From the NCBI GenBank assembly GCA_004352715.1, contig SCFE01000001.1:6438409-6502408 (forward strand): DNA of 64,000 bases, written 5' to 3'. The translations under genes were made by a program, and so were the position numbers. Source of the DNA: Hofstenia miamia (Eukaryota > Xenacoelomorpha > Acoela). This document shows positions 10,701-21,242 of this stretch, in pieces. The notes beneath the pieces were generated by a model that was not told the DNA's origin, did no database searches, and worked only from the letters and a program-made list of their open reading frames with translations. The first letter of the stretch is position 1. Every line of letters starts with the position of its first letter.

Positions 10701-13700
10701 AAAGCTTGCGATATAGCGCTTGTATTTTTAACACATGTTTTAAGATAGTTGAATTCACACAGAAAGCGAGCGATAAAGCCAATCTTGAGATTTAAACAAG
10801 AGGAAATAAAGGAGGGTATTCACACAGAGAGATTGCGATATCGCGCTTGTAATTTAAACACATGTTTTAAGATAGTTGAATTCACACAGAAAGCGAGCNN
10901 NNNNNNNNNNNNNNNNNNNNNNNNNNNNNNNNNNNNNNNNNNNNNNNNNNNNNNNNNNNNNNNNNNNNNNNNNNNNNNNNNNNNNNNNNNNNNNNNNNNN
11001 NNNNNNNNNNNNNNNNNNNNNNNNNNNNNNNNNNNNNNNNNNNNNNNNNNNNNNNNNNNNNNNNNNNNNNNNNNNNNNNNNNNNNNNNNNNNNNNNNNNN
11101 NNNNNNNNNNNNNNNNNNNNNNNNNNNNNNNNNNNNNNNNNNNNNNNNNNNNNNNNNNNNNNNNNNNNNNNNNNNNNNNNNNNNNNNNNNNNNNNNNNNN
11201 NNNNNNNNNNNNNNNNNNNNNNNNNNNNNNNNNNNNNNNNNNNNNNNNNNNNNNNNNNNNNNNNNNNNNNNNNNNNNNNNNNNNNNNNNNNNNNNNNNNN
11301 NNNNNNNNNNNNNNNNNNNNNNNNNNNNNNNNNNNNNNNNNNNNNNNNNNNNNNNNNNNNNNNNNNNNNNNNNNNNNNNNNNNNNNNNNNNNNNNNNNNN
11401 NNNNNNNNNNNNNNNNNNNNNNNNNNNNNNNNNNNNNNNNNNNNNNNNNNNNNNNNNNNNNNNNNNNNNNNNNNNNNNNNNNNNNNNNNNNNNNNNNNNN
11501 NNNNNNNNNNNNNNNNNNNNNNNNNNNNNNNNNNNNNNNNNNNNNNNNNNNNNNNNNNNNNNNNNNNNNNNNNNNNNNNNNNNNNNNNNNNNNNNNNNNN
11601 NNNNNNNNNNNNNNNNNNNNNNNNNNNNNNNNNNNNNNNNNNNNNNNNNNNCGCGCTGTGTGAACACTCTGGCTTTAATACATTGCTAGAAAATATCGCA
11701 AGCACAACCGCGCTGTGTGAACACTCTGGCTTTAATACATTGCTAGAAAATATCGCAATCTCTCTGTGTGAATACCCAAGATTTAAAGCTAGCGCAAGCT
11801 CGCTTTCTGTGTGAACGCCAAAAGCTCGCTCTAGCAAGCACAATCTTTCTGTGTGAATGCACCCTTAGCCGTGCGATTTTACCAAAATGTGACAGATCAC
11901 TTGTGACCAATCAAATAGTTTAACCGTGGCATAAGCAGTGAGGAATGAATTAAAATGCTTGGTGCAAGCTGTTACACGGGGAGGGCTTTGTGTCATTTGC
12001 CCCATTGAAATAGAGCATTGTTTTTGCGTAGTTTGTCCCCGAGCAGGCAATGATCTTGCGCGGGAAAAGATGTTACACAGAGTGCATTCAACTTAAGTGT
12101 TTTGCTCTAGGTCCAAAGGCCTTTATATAACATCCGCTTAAGAGGTTGATAATAAGTTGAACCGTTAATAAACACAACTGATTTTCATGGATATTTTTTA
12201 CGACATATTAGTTGTTAAATTACGAAATGTCACATGTTCTATAGTGAGATCAACTTGAAAGTCATCTTTGAATCCAGCAATAGTGATTTGTTTGCCGTTC
12301 TTAGTAAACATAACGTTGTCAAACATCTTGCATTTTTTTCGAAATATTCATTGATATCCACAACTCTTGTGCATTGCTCTTCAACGATTGTTTCAATGAA
12401 ACGCAAAAAATTTAAATGATAATCAAATGTATTCTAACCATTGCGAGAAATTGCAACAATACACAATCAACATTCCTTGAAAAAATGAGAACATTAGATT
12501 ATGAGAATTTCGATTGCATAGATATACTTTCAAAACTTAGATTTTTATCTGAGCGCATAGGACAATCTCGAACAACGCTTACTATAAATGTACAACAACT
12601 AGGTAGATGTAGCCAGTGTTGGAACCGTGCCTTGATTTTTCGGCACCAGTGCTTCACGAAAAGACGCAATTAGGAACGAGCACGCGCGAAATTTAAAAAA
12701 ATTTGAAGCACGAATACAGTACGGTAGGAAATTTAAAAATTTTTGACGCATGAACCCGGCAAGGCACGAAAATCTATAAATTTTTCGATGAATGTAAAAG
12801 GCATTTTATATTATACCTGTATGAATGAAATGTTTTTGTAGGCACATTGTCTTAATAGTTTGAGTAAAATTTTTCAACAAACAAAATTTTCAATGATTTT
12901 AATACACAAATTAAAATAAAAATATCAAATATATTTATACGTATTTTAATGTGGGCACAAGCACGGCACAGCCACGAAAATTGCTGTAAAATCGGCACGG
13001 GCACGGCACAATATAAAGCACAGTACGGTTCCAACATTTGATGTAGCTACTTCACTTAGTGATTAACCAAAGAATCTTTTATGGAGAATTAGACATCGTT
13101 AGTCACATGCGAAATAGACATGAGAACAGAAGCAAACATCACAGTGAAATTTACACCAATTGTCAGTCAAAACGACATTAGCTCCTTTATAATCGTTCTC
13201 TAAAATCAATGGGGTCAAATTCTACACAATATTATTTTCATTTTTCCCACATCGTTACAAAATTAAAATGAAGTCAGAAGAAATCAATTTATTCCTTATA
13301 ACTTAATTGCCTTCAATCTCTTTAAATTTCGTTTCTATTCTATTCTAGTATAAAACTGACATTGGTGAAATGGACCACACGATAGACCACTTCGACATTG
13401 AAGAATAGTAATGCAAAGAAAGAATAGATACAATGGAACACTTATATAATTACAAGACAATTGCTAATGTCTTTGATTGTATTTGAAAGTTATGAAAATA
13501 TAGACAAAATACAAACAATAAGATTTCTATTTGATTAAATAACCTAATCAATACTTAAGAAATTTTGGCTATTGGTTTCCATATATAACTCACTAAGCAG
13601 TCTCAAACACATCATACATGCTTCCAACTTTCTTAATGATATGAATTTAAATATACTTATAAAAATGAAGTTTGAAACATTAGAATTGAGTCTCCATTTA

Positions 13701-16700
13701 ATTATATACTACAATAAAAAACTTTCTATATTTCCTAAAAACAATGCAATCAATTCCTCACAATGTATTATTTTGGCAGCAGAGTCGTCAAAAGAACAAC
13801 GGAAGACACCTCCATTCTCGGAACCAGCGGTGAATATACTTGGATCTTCTTGGCACAGTGATATGCAAGATACTAAAACAGTGTAATGAACGGATTTGCA
13901 AAAACTTATTAACCTCCAATTTCAACATCGGAAGATACGCCCGCTGATTTCATAGAGGCATTTCCAATTGTCAATACACTACAGGCACAAATGTGCATTG
14001 CACGATTGCGTTCATCAATTTGCCAGACGAGAATCTTGCCATCTTGAGCGGAAGAAACTAACTGAAACAATAAAATTAACGCTATCATATCAAACCGGAT
14101 TATCGCAATAACGAAACATTTGAGGAAAATTTATTTAAAAAAAACATATAATATGAAAGTGACTTAAAAACTTGTTTGAAAAAAGATTCGAAAGATACCA
14201 TTTAGAAGCTTGGAGTTCTAGACAAATGAATTTATTAAAATTATTTATTTTTAAAAATATATGAGTATATGCATCTCTCAAATTACAGCAAAGTTTTAAA
14301 GTATAAATTATCTGATAATTGGATTGTGAAAGGGCTGAATAAACAGGAAGAGAAAATCATTGAAATATAAGGTTCAGCATGCCAACTAAGACTTACAAAA
14401 TTTATAACTTTAATTTATAATTTTAACATATTCCATAACAAAATATAACATAATTGTGTGAAATTTATCAATTGATTAAACAGGAAAAATTGTGAAGTCG
14501 GATCTATACAAAATATGCCGTAAAATCAAATGCTCTAGTTTATTCGTCAGAAATATAAGCTTGATAAATCATTGAGTGGATTTTTCAAATACTATAAAAG
14601 ACAAACATTGAAAACTCCATGTTTACTAGGATGTGGAACCCATGCAACTTGTGAAATAGGTTCCTTGTGCGAAGCATCATCAACAGAAGAAGTGATTAAA
14701 AGACAATCTTGATCATTTGCCGTATCATAAATACGAATGTCGCCTAAATGTAAGTTAGTAAACACTAGAGAAAAATGACTACCTGAAAAAAGGCCACATG
14801 CTAGCATACCAGGCCGCAATGGATGAAAATGAATAGCAGTGAAGCAGCTCTAAAAAGGAAATTGCGAGAAATGAAATAGTTTTTCAATAAAACACTTGAG
14901 AGGCAATATATGATTGGTGGGTGTTAATGATTCTTTTGATGGTGGGATACAATTTTCAAAATTAAAAACCCAAAAAACAATTTCGCATTTCAATACTCAT
15001 CTAAAAAATTAGGGAGTGACAAACCGTTATCAGAAAAAACCATGCAAGACAACAACAATAAAATTACATCACTACGTGCATATTTAATGAATACAAAGTG
15101 ATTAGTGAAATTCTCGCAAATGTGTATTTAATTAGTTTTTTACCAAACTCGAACATGACATAACAATTAATTAAACTTGACAAACATTAAGCTTAAATTA
15201 TAACCCCTTGAGACACAATGTGTACAATTGTACACATGTAAAAACTTGATTTTTATTGAGACATGAATTTATATACAACCTTGAATATCTTTGTTTATTA
15301 AACTAGGCTACTTATTCGTTATGCTAAAACTAATTTGGTCTAAATATTGGCATAATCTAGTATCGAAGCAACCTTGTAAAAATTAGCATTCCGCAAAATG
15401 GTGAATATGGTGAAACTAGTTGAATTTGAGTTATTTAAAAATCATAACATGGCTTCACAAAAAACAAGTTTTTGCATGATTTCAATGCAATAATTCGTAA
15501 GACACTCTAAATAAAATGTTTTCAACCAAAAATACATGTATGTCATTAAAATATGACTTTGGTAAAAAATTACATGATCAAGTCACAATGTGTACAAATT
15601 TGCAAAGACAATTTCAATGAAAATATTAGCAATAGAAAAATTTCTTAATGTCATCAGAAAATATTGAGACTAGCAGTGCTGAGCCGCCATATAAATATTT
15701 TCTGGCACTTCCATACAATGTGCACGTCTGAAGGGGATAAAGCGGGTACATAAAAAAAATCAATTAATAAAACAAATTGAGGATATCAGACATTGAGTAC
15801 TTACACTTGATTCAAACGTAAATTCACTTTTATGTTGACTAGGTTTTGTCCGATCAACGCTCCATAGAGTCAAGAAACTCTAAAAAAATTTACAAAAGTA
15901 TGGTAACAAGATGGCAACCTTATGTTTGCACCAATCATCATGCTCGGTGTATCCATAAGTAGCAGCAACTAAACTACCAGAACTATTCCAAGAAAGACTA
16001 GTAATTGCAGCCTAAATAAAACGTTTCTACAATAGCATTCTTAAATAACACTAACAATTGGGAATATTTTTTAATGATACCTATACTAAAATATTTGTTA
16101 TATATAACAACATCGTTCTATAATTTAGATTCCAATGGACACATCAGAAGAATATATGATAAATTCTAACAATTTTAAATTGTGGTAACTAGGGATATCA
16201 ACTCCAGCTTCCGGAATGCTGATTTTTAGCATATCAGCTGCTAAGTATTCATGTATAACTAGGGTACAATCCATTAGAATAGATTTTACATTTTAAAAAA
16301 GCAGTCAACAAATTTCTACAGATATTACAGTAGATTAAATATTTCTGCAGAAAGCTTTATTAAACACAATTAAGCCTTCATTTTAAGTTGTAAATATTAA
16401 ATTGAATTGCCTAAAATGTAATGTACACATTTGCAATACATTTTCTTTAAAGTTAGAACAACCATTTAAGATCGCATTCGTAATCAATTTTCGCAACAAT
16501 GTGCGTGATTCAATTTTATAAGTAATAATCCCTCAATCATTTGGTTTTGAATAGAAATAAAACGATTATTTCAGTCTAAATGTTTTAACAAACTCGTCTG
16601 TCAAACAGGTATGTTAAGAATGAAAGCATACATATTAAGGACTTTTGGGCGGCAAATGTTTGGCACAAGCGCACGTAAAATAAAGAATAACCAGACCGTA

Positions 16701-18836
16701 AAATCTTTGGAGCCCGCAGCAGTTTTATGCAGTCCGCAACCCGTATAAATCTATGTCCACCTGCATAATTGTTCAGCTTAGCCATAAAAATTAAAAATTG
16801 TTGCTGAACCAATTAATATAAAAAAGCCATTGGAGGAATTTAAAATATTTCGAATTTATCCTAACACATTGATCGTTATAATTACTAATGCAACAAAATT
16901 TGTACCGTTTATAGAGAAGCTTAAAGAAATTCATAGAAGAAAAGAAAAATCTAGTGGAATTATAATAAATTTATAAATGAGCCGGACCGTACCTCATCAA
17001 GCCGCCTTAGCTCGCGGTAGCCGACTGCCCACAAAACACTAATACACATCCCATTGAAGAAAAAAACGATTTCATCACAATCTGAACTAGTTAAAAGTTG
17101 ACAATCATATTACATTCATTTGATTTAATCTTGATTAATAAACAATTTCAAATTGAGTAAATTTTAAACATGATTTAAAAATTTGATTTGAACGGCATTG
17201 ATATAAAAAAACAACATTAGTTAATTGAATTGCAATTTAGTGCATGATTTTTAAACAAACATCATAGCCATCTTAATTTACAGATGATATCGCTATTTTT
17301 ATAGAAAAGAATAATTTTTGACATCTGCATATAAGCATGAATTCTGTTTAATTAGAGCACAATATAGCATCTGAGATAAGAATATTTGTTTATTATCTAA
17401 ATATAGAACATCGTACATTGAAATAAATGTATGTTGTAAAAACAAACCTTTGGTATTATTTGAAGAACGTTAGTAGATTGAAATGTGTGAAGACATCTTA
17501 AAGAATCGTCCTCGTCATACTTTTGTAATTCATACCCTAAAAGTTTGCATTATTAAAGTGAAAACCACTTTAAATCTTACCATCAAAAGCTCTAAGAGCC
17601 AAATTTTCATCTAAAACGTCCATCAACTTCGGTTCAACTTTTTTTAAAAATGCTAAAAGTTTCTAACAAAATAAAAAATTAAATAAAGTATAATTACATC
17701 TTCATCGCAGTCATCTTGTGAAACAACTATACCAACATCAGCATCTGTTTGTGTCTAAAGATGTACATAAATTATTATAAAATATTTTTTTGAAAATAAT
17801 GAACATAAAGAGGTTTTTATAAACTTGATATAGGCCCTTTCAATTAAACATTTAGATTATAAATATTACCCTTCATTTAATGAATTAAACAATGCGATAA
17901 ATCATTTGAAATACCTAGTATAAATGGTCTGAAATCAATTTTGAGAAAATTTAGCAATTTTCCAGTTTTCATGTTTGATTTTTATTAGTTATTGGAAGAG
18001 AGGCAAAATTATAGTTATGTGACTTTCATCATTAGATTTCATGAAATCTCTACCAAACGAACATTAGCACGAAATAGAATTTGAGGTTACCTGATCACTC
18101 AATTTTCAAGAATTTCTTTACATTTATAATGTGATTCAGTGTACATTTGACTTGTGGTTTCAATCTGGAGGATCCGATTTTTTTAGCATTGTCAAAATAC
18201 ATCAGCATACCCTTCAAATAATGACTTTCTCATCTCTTAATTACCTGCAGAACAGTTTTATTGCAGCATTGATTAGATACTGAAGATAATTAGTTGGTTC
18301 CATAATCAAGGTGCATAGACACTCTTGACAAGCTACTTAGCAAGATCATAACAGCTACGAACGTAAGTTTTTACTTACACCGAAATTCCAACTTTTACAA
18401 TTTCGAGAAACAACTGTATTCCACTTATTAAGTGTGAAGCTCATCAAGTCATGCGCAGACATACTATCTGTATATCTTGCAAAAGGACTTCTAAAATCTA
18501 GGATTTACAAGTATTCCGATCATCATTTGTAATATAGCTCATCTACATATGGGTTATTTGTAATGATAACCTTAAAGTCACATATATTCCTTATATTTTA
18601 TAAAATTTATATTTTTAGTTCGAAAAGGTAAAATATCAAGCTGAATATACTTCTACAACTTTGCGTCGCACAGGAGCAGTTGACCGACTAACAAATTGGC
18701 GTTGATCAGTTTGAACAAGAGAGTCTCTAACATATCTAAAATATAATGAAAATAGCAACCCAAAGTAAAAATATAACCTCTGTTCATCTTCTAAAGAATT
18801 AATATTTATGGAATCTCCAGCACTATCATGAAACAT
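4795..18836 (-). CDS. DYNC2I2: Cytoplasmic dynein-2 intermediate chain 2 (WDR34 homologue)
   Basis: Intermediate chain of the dynein-2 motor that drives retrograde intraflagellar transport in cilia. I rebuilt 14 coding exons on the minus strand, in order: 18836-18778, 18735-18651, 17754-17698, 17662-17581, 17536-17448, 16011-15919, 15879-15805, 14849-14783, 14743-14607, 14061-13914, 13872-13762, 8178-8018, 5995-5796, 4915-4795. Every junction is GT/AG and every phase fits, giving 494 codons (human WDR34 has about 536). Residues 28-29 (VQTD) and 49-51 (TQT) resemble light-chain anchors. Residues 68-95 (LLAFLKKVEPKLMDVL, then LRAFDG) match the WDR34 N-terminal region. Seven WD-type repeats follow from about 125 to 478, including SLSWNSSGSLVAATYG, HPLRPGMLACGLFSGDI, EPISQVAWVPHP, DGKILVWQ and GSKTGSIQIWQISD. 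The stop is TGA at 4795-4797. The start is the least certain point: an AG lies two bases before the chosen ATG, so an upstream exon is possible. Transposons fill the long introns but interrupt no exon. Confidence 0.93.
5356..5751. mobile_element. hAT-type MITE in last intron of DYNC2I2
   Basis: A 396-bp non-autonomous element flanked by a perfect 8-bp direct repeat, TTATATAG (5348-5355 and 5752-5759), the target-site length of hAT transposons. Its imperfect terminal inverted repeats begin TAGAGAGAGAC and end GTCACTCTCTA. Inside both ends are clustered variants of CGGGTT/CGGGTC (about 5386-5403 and 5645-5722), typical of hAT subterminal repeats. There is no coding capacity. It sits between the last two exons and leaves the splice sites intact. 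Confidence 0.85.
6359..7052. mobile_element. TTA-flanked MITE (PIF/Harbinger-like) with reiterated end modules
   Basis: A 694-bp element flanked by the 3-bp target duplication TTA (6356-6358 and 7053-7055), as expected for PIF/Harbinger transposition. Its ends are AGGGGGTGCCACACG and CGTGTGGCACCCCCT. The first 62 bp (6359-6420) form a palindrome that already contains both ends. A further right-end module lies at about 6503-6519, and the true right end at 7025-7052 follows GACTATAGTCAAAAGACCAA. No coding frame is present. It lies in the DYNC2I2 intron 5996-8017. Confidence 0.85.
9360..9629. repeat. 127-bp duplication flanking a 16-N gap (probable assembly artefact)
   Basis: Bases 9360-9486 and 9503-9629 are identical copies of 127 bp separated only by 16 Ns (9487-9502). 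The end of the left contig and the start of the right contig therefore carry the same sequence. This is what an unmerged contig overlap looks like, so it is probably not a biological tandem duplication. Confidence 0.9.
10685..11864. mobile_element. Innermost MITE with TTA target duplication and TTCACACAGAAAGC arrays
   Basis: The ends GGGTGCATTCACACAGAAAG and CTTTCTGTGTGAATGCACCC are perfect inverted repeats flanked by TTA (10682-10684 and 11865-11867). This suggests a PIF/Harbinger-type MITE. The left half repeats the word TTCACACAGAAAGC/AGAGAG at about 10692, 10753, 10821 and 10880. The right half repeats its inverse (CTGTGTGAA) at about 11656, 11714, 11764, 11804 and 11849. A 753-N gap (10899-11651) hides the centre, so true length and any coding content are unknown. 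Confidence 0.75.
10899..11651. other. Assembly gap, 753 N
   Basis: A run of N in the middle of the inner MITE. Repeats on both sides explain why assembly failed. Any reading frame crossing it is meaningless. Confidence 0.99.
12139..12605 (+). other. Intronic sequence with two short open frames, unassigned
   Basis: Between the nested cluster and the next hAT MITE lie two open + strand frames, 12234-12419 and 12416-12673. The second runs into the hAT element. With the element and one target copy ignored, the frame would end after about six more residues at a stop. Neither frame matches a family I recognise, so they may be decayed transposon coding sequence. Confidence 0.25.
12614..13039. mobile_element. 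hAT-type MITE (CAGTGTTGGAACCG family)
   Basis: A 426-bp element flanked by the perfect 8-bp duplication GATGTAGC (12606-12613 and 13040-13047). The left end CAGTGTTGGAACCGTGCC has the CAGTG-type start common in hAT elements. The right end is its inverse with changes in the last bases (GTACGGTTCCAACATTT). Both flanks inside are packed with variants of GCACGG/GCACGA. It has no coding capacity and lies in the DYNC2I2 intron 8179-13761. Confidence 0.88.
13048..13761. other. Intron remainder, nothing recognised
   Basis: AT-rich sequence between the hAT MITE and the exon ending at 13762. An open + strand frame at 13572-13886 is a shadow that overlaps the exon on the other strand. Confidence 0.5.
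16012..17447. other. DYNC2I2 intron, 1.4 kb, one GC-richer patch
   Basis: Mostly AT-rich. A GC-richer patch at about 16980-17035 stands out from its surroundings and might be a short-element remnant. I could not assign it. No exon is needed here, because the flanking exons join in phase 0. Confidence 0.4.
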
Positions 18837-21240
18837 TCTATAACATAAAAATGGTTAAGAATTATATATTTAATAAATTGTATAGTCAGCATGCGTATAT
18901 TAACGCTAGAACCAAATATCTTTTAATGCAAACTGAATGTAATTACATGAGAATATTGATTTAAAATTTTTATAAACAAATAGTGGCTCTATTTCAAACC
19001 TAGTAAGACTCTAATCCCAAGTTAAGATTTAAATACTTAATTCAGCAATTACAAATTTCGTCGAATTAACAAATCTACTTTGAAACAAACATTGGGATTA
19101 AATTCCATTATAAATTTGAACAAAATATTGTCAGTAAAACGAGAATGAAATAAATCATTAACCAAGTTTTGTAGCATTAAGTCTCGCTCAAACTGTCCAA
19201 CTTCTGTTGCTAGACCAATAAAATAAGAAATCAACTCGTCGAAAATCAAATTTTTACAAATTTATCTTATAACATTGCTCGCTATAAAAGTGGAATCGCT
19301 TTATCGTGCGGCCTTAGAAATCATTAATGTTCTTTTCGCTGGAGATCTCAACAGAAATTAGGATATTAGAATAATAAATCTTTATTATGTCGAGGAAAAA
19401 TCAATATACTGAACTACATATCTTTAAGAGCTAGCAAAATATTGAATACATGGTTACAACTAACCTGTGATGCAATCAAAATGTGGGTAACACAATAAAA
19501 GTTAAATAATCCCCTTTCATAGCCTAAGATTAAGAGCGTATCACTTGACTATTTGCAGACAAATCACAAATTACACCTCAACTTAATTCGAAAATGAAAA
19601 TTTTAATTAACAATTTTATAAGTATCATCTGCAGAAAATATAAAGCATATAGATGTATCTAAATGTTAAAATATTTCAGAAAAAGTATGTTATTTTAACC
19701 TGGATTGTAATCAGAAAGCATTAATGTGAATAATTACCAAATCCTATTTTACATCTTGTAACTGTAAAGATTTCAAGTAAAAATTCTTTAATACACCTTT
19801 TTCCACACTCATGTAATAGAAAATGTTATAATTTTGTAAAAAGAACCAAAATACATTATCAAGTTTAGCAAATTTTTAATGGGAGGAGTTTTATATAAAT
19901 TAATAAAACCAGATAAATAGTTTTGCATGGAATTCATAAGGAGCTTCGATATAAATGTCGTAAATTATATAGTTTGCATTTATTGGAGATTCTTACATAG
20001 AAAAATGCGATTACAAATATCTTCAATATTATTACAATGCTTTAAGAAAACAAAATAGACCCTTTTTTTAACCATTAGACAACATATTACTTTGATTTTT
20101 TGTATCAAGAACTTGAAATATGCAGTTCTTAATAAAAACTTGGATTCCTCATAGAAAACTTCGTTGGCTTAATGAAGAAAAATTTAAACAATTAATCAAT
20201 ATGAAAAAAGAGCATCTGCAGTTTGAAGTTTTTAAACCTCAAACTTGCTCCTTTATAGTAAATATCTTTAAATGGTGAATAATTGTACATTCAATGTAAC
20301 ACACACCTATGCAAACCCAAATTTTTAACCCTGAAACGCTTTTACATTATTTCTATTCGCTGGAACACAAATAATAAAAACTGAGTGGAAAATAACGTGA
20401 AACGTTAATTTTATCAAATGAAAATCGAACGCTATATAGCATCGAAAGATAAGATTATTTCTAAAAATTAATACAAACCGAGTAATGACTACTTTGTAAT
20501 TTTGATAAATCTTACTGTATTGTATGGTATTGCTAATTTTTTTAACTAATAGCATTGACTTAAATATTTTTTTAACTGCATTGAAAATGCATTATGCCCA
20601 CAATTAATATCCCAAGAGGATTGTATTAGCAGTGTTAAAGTTTGTAAGTCAGTAGTTCTTTTTAAAATAATGATATTCTGAATTCTTTGTTAAATATGAA
20701 AGAAAAAGTATTTTCGAATGGAATACAAAAACATAAAATCCTGACAGGTATAGGCCGGATAATAATTATTTTATTTAGTAAATTTGATCATTTTGTTTAG
20801 ATTTCTAACAAATACTGGGAACAAATGATTAAATTATAAAAAGATTTCAATTTAGGAGCTCCAACTCTTTAATACTATTGTTTTATTGGAGTAATCATAG
20901 CATGATTTTGAATTTTAAAACAAATATTGTTCAGGGCTCTTTCAATAGACTCAATTTAATACTCAGCATATTGGGGACAAAAAAATGAAACATTAGAAAC
21001 ATGTTCCTTAGTTCCTATGAGACTACCGGAGGGGTGCAGAAAGGTTACCAAAAGCAACGCAACATTCCCATTGGAATCCTACAATAGAGAACTCTACAGT
21101 ATCTCAATTGCAACATTTACTCCACGAGCTAATAAAGGAAACCCGACTTATTTGCAAAAACTTTTCACAGCATCGCTCAGCATCATCTATTAAAGGGCGC
21201 CGGAGTTGGGGAACCTACTTAAATTTTTTGCTTCTTGCCT
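18837..21240. other. Region upstream of DYNC2I2, no gene assigned
   Basis: This region should contain the 5' UTR and promoter of the minus-strand dynein-2 gene, and perhaps an additional 5' exon. A minus-strand open frame at 19049-19249 is followed by a possible splice donor but matches nothing I know. The rest is AT-rich without recognisable signals. Confidence 0.4.
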
Positions 21241-21242
21241 TA

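Larger units (their letters stand above)
10608..11933. mobile_element. MITE of the GGCCACGGTTAGACTAGG family, second copy, carrying an insertion
   Basis: The left end reads GTCACGGTTCGACTACGTGATTGG and the right end CCAATCAAATAGTTTAACCGTGGC in an inverted arrangement. Both match, with substitutions, the ends of the cleaner element at 21243-22390. TA lies at both borders. Almost all its interior is replaced by the inner element 10685-11864, so it was probably inserted into after it landed. Boundaries are good to a few bases only. Confidence 0.65.
9183..12138. mobile_element. Outermost element of a nested MITE cluster
   Basis: The left end, AAGCGGATGTTACACGATGG (from 9183), and the inverse of the right end, AGCGGATGTTATATAAAGG (12138 inward), share the AGCGGATGTTA core. 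Both also share an internal GTTGAATGC word about 50 bp in. TA dinucleotides flank both ends, as in Tc1/mariner-like insertions. A subterminal copy of TTACACGGGGAGGGCTTTGTG at about 11972 repeats the left-end motif. The interior holds a gap-flanking duplication (9360-9629) and two further nested elements. There is no coding capacity. It lies within the 5.6-kb DYNC2I2 intron 8179-13761. Confidence 0.65.

Noticed and set aside
10749-11843. Several 260-330 codon open frames
   Set aside because: They consist almost entirely of unknown residues across the 753-N gap. The flanking residues are MITE inverted-repeat sequence.
16980-17035. Possible tRNA-like A and B box words on the minus strand
   Set aside because: The box spacing is too short and no cloverleaf can be drawn, so I do not call a tRNA or SINE.
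19049-19249. 66-codon minus-strand frame upstream of DYNC2I2
   Set aside because: It has some protein-like character and a possible splice donor, but no family match and no demonstrated join to the gene. Not called as an exon.
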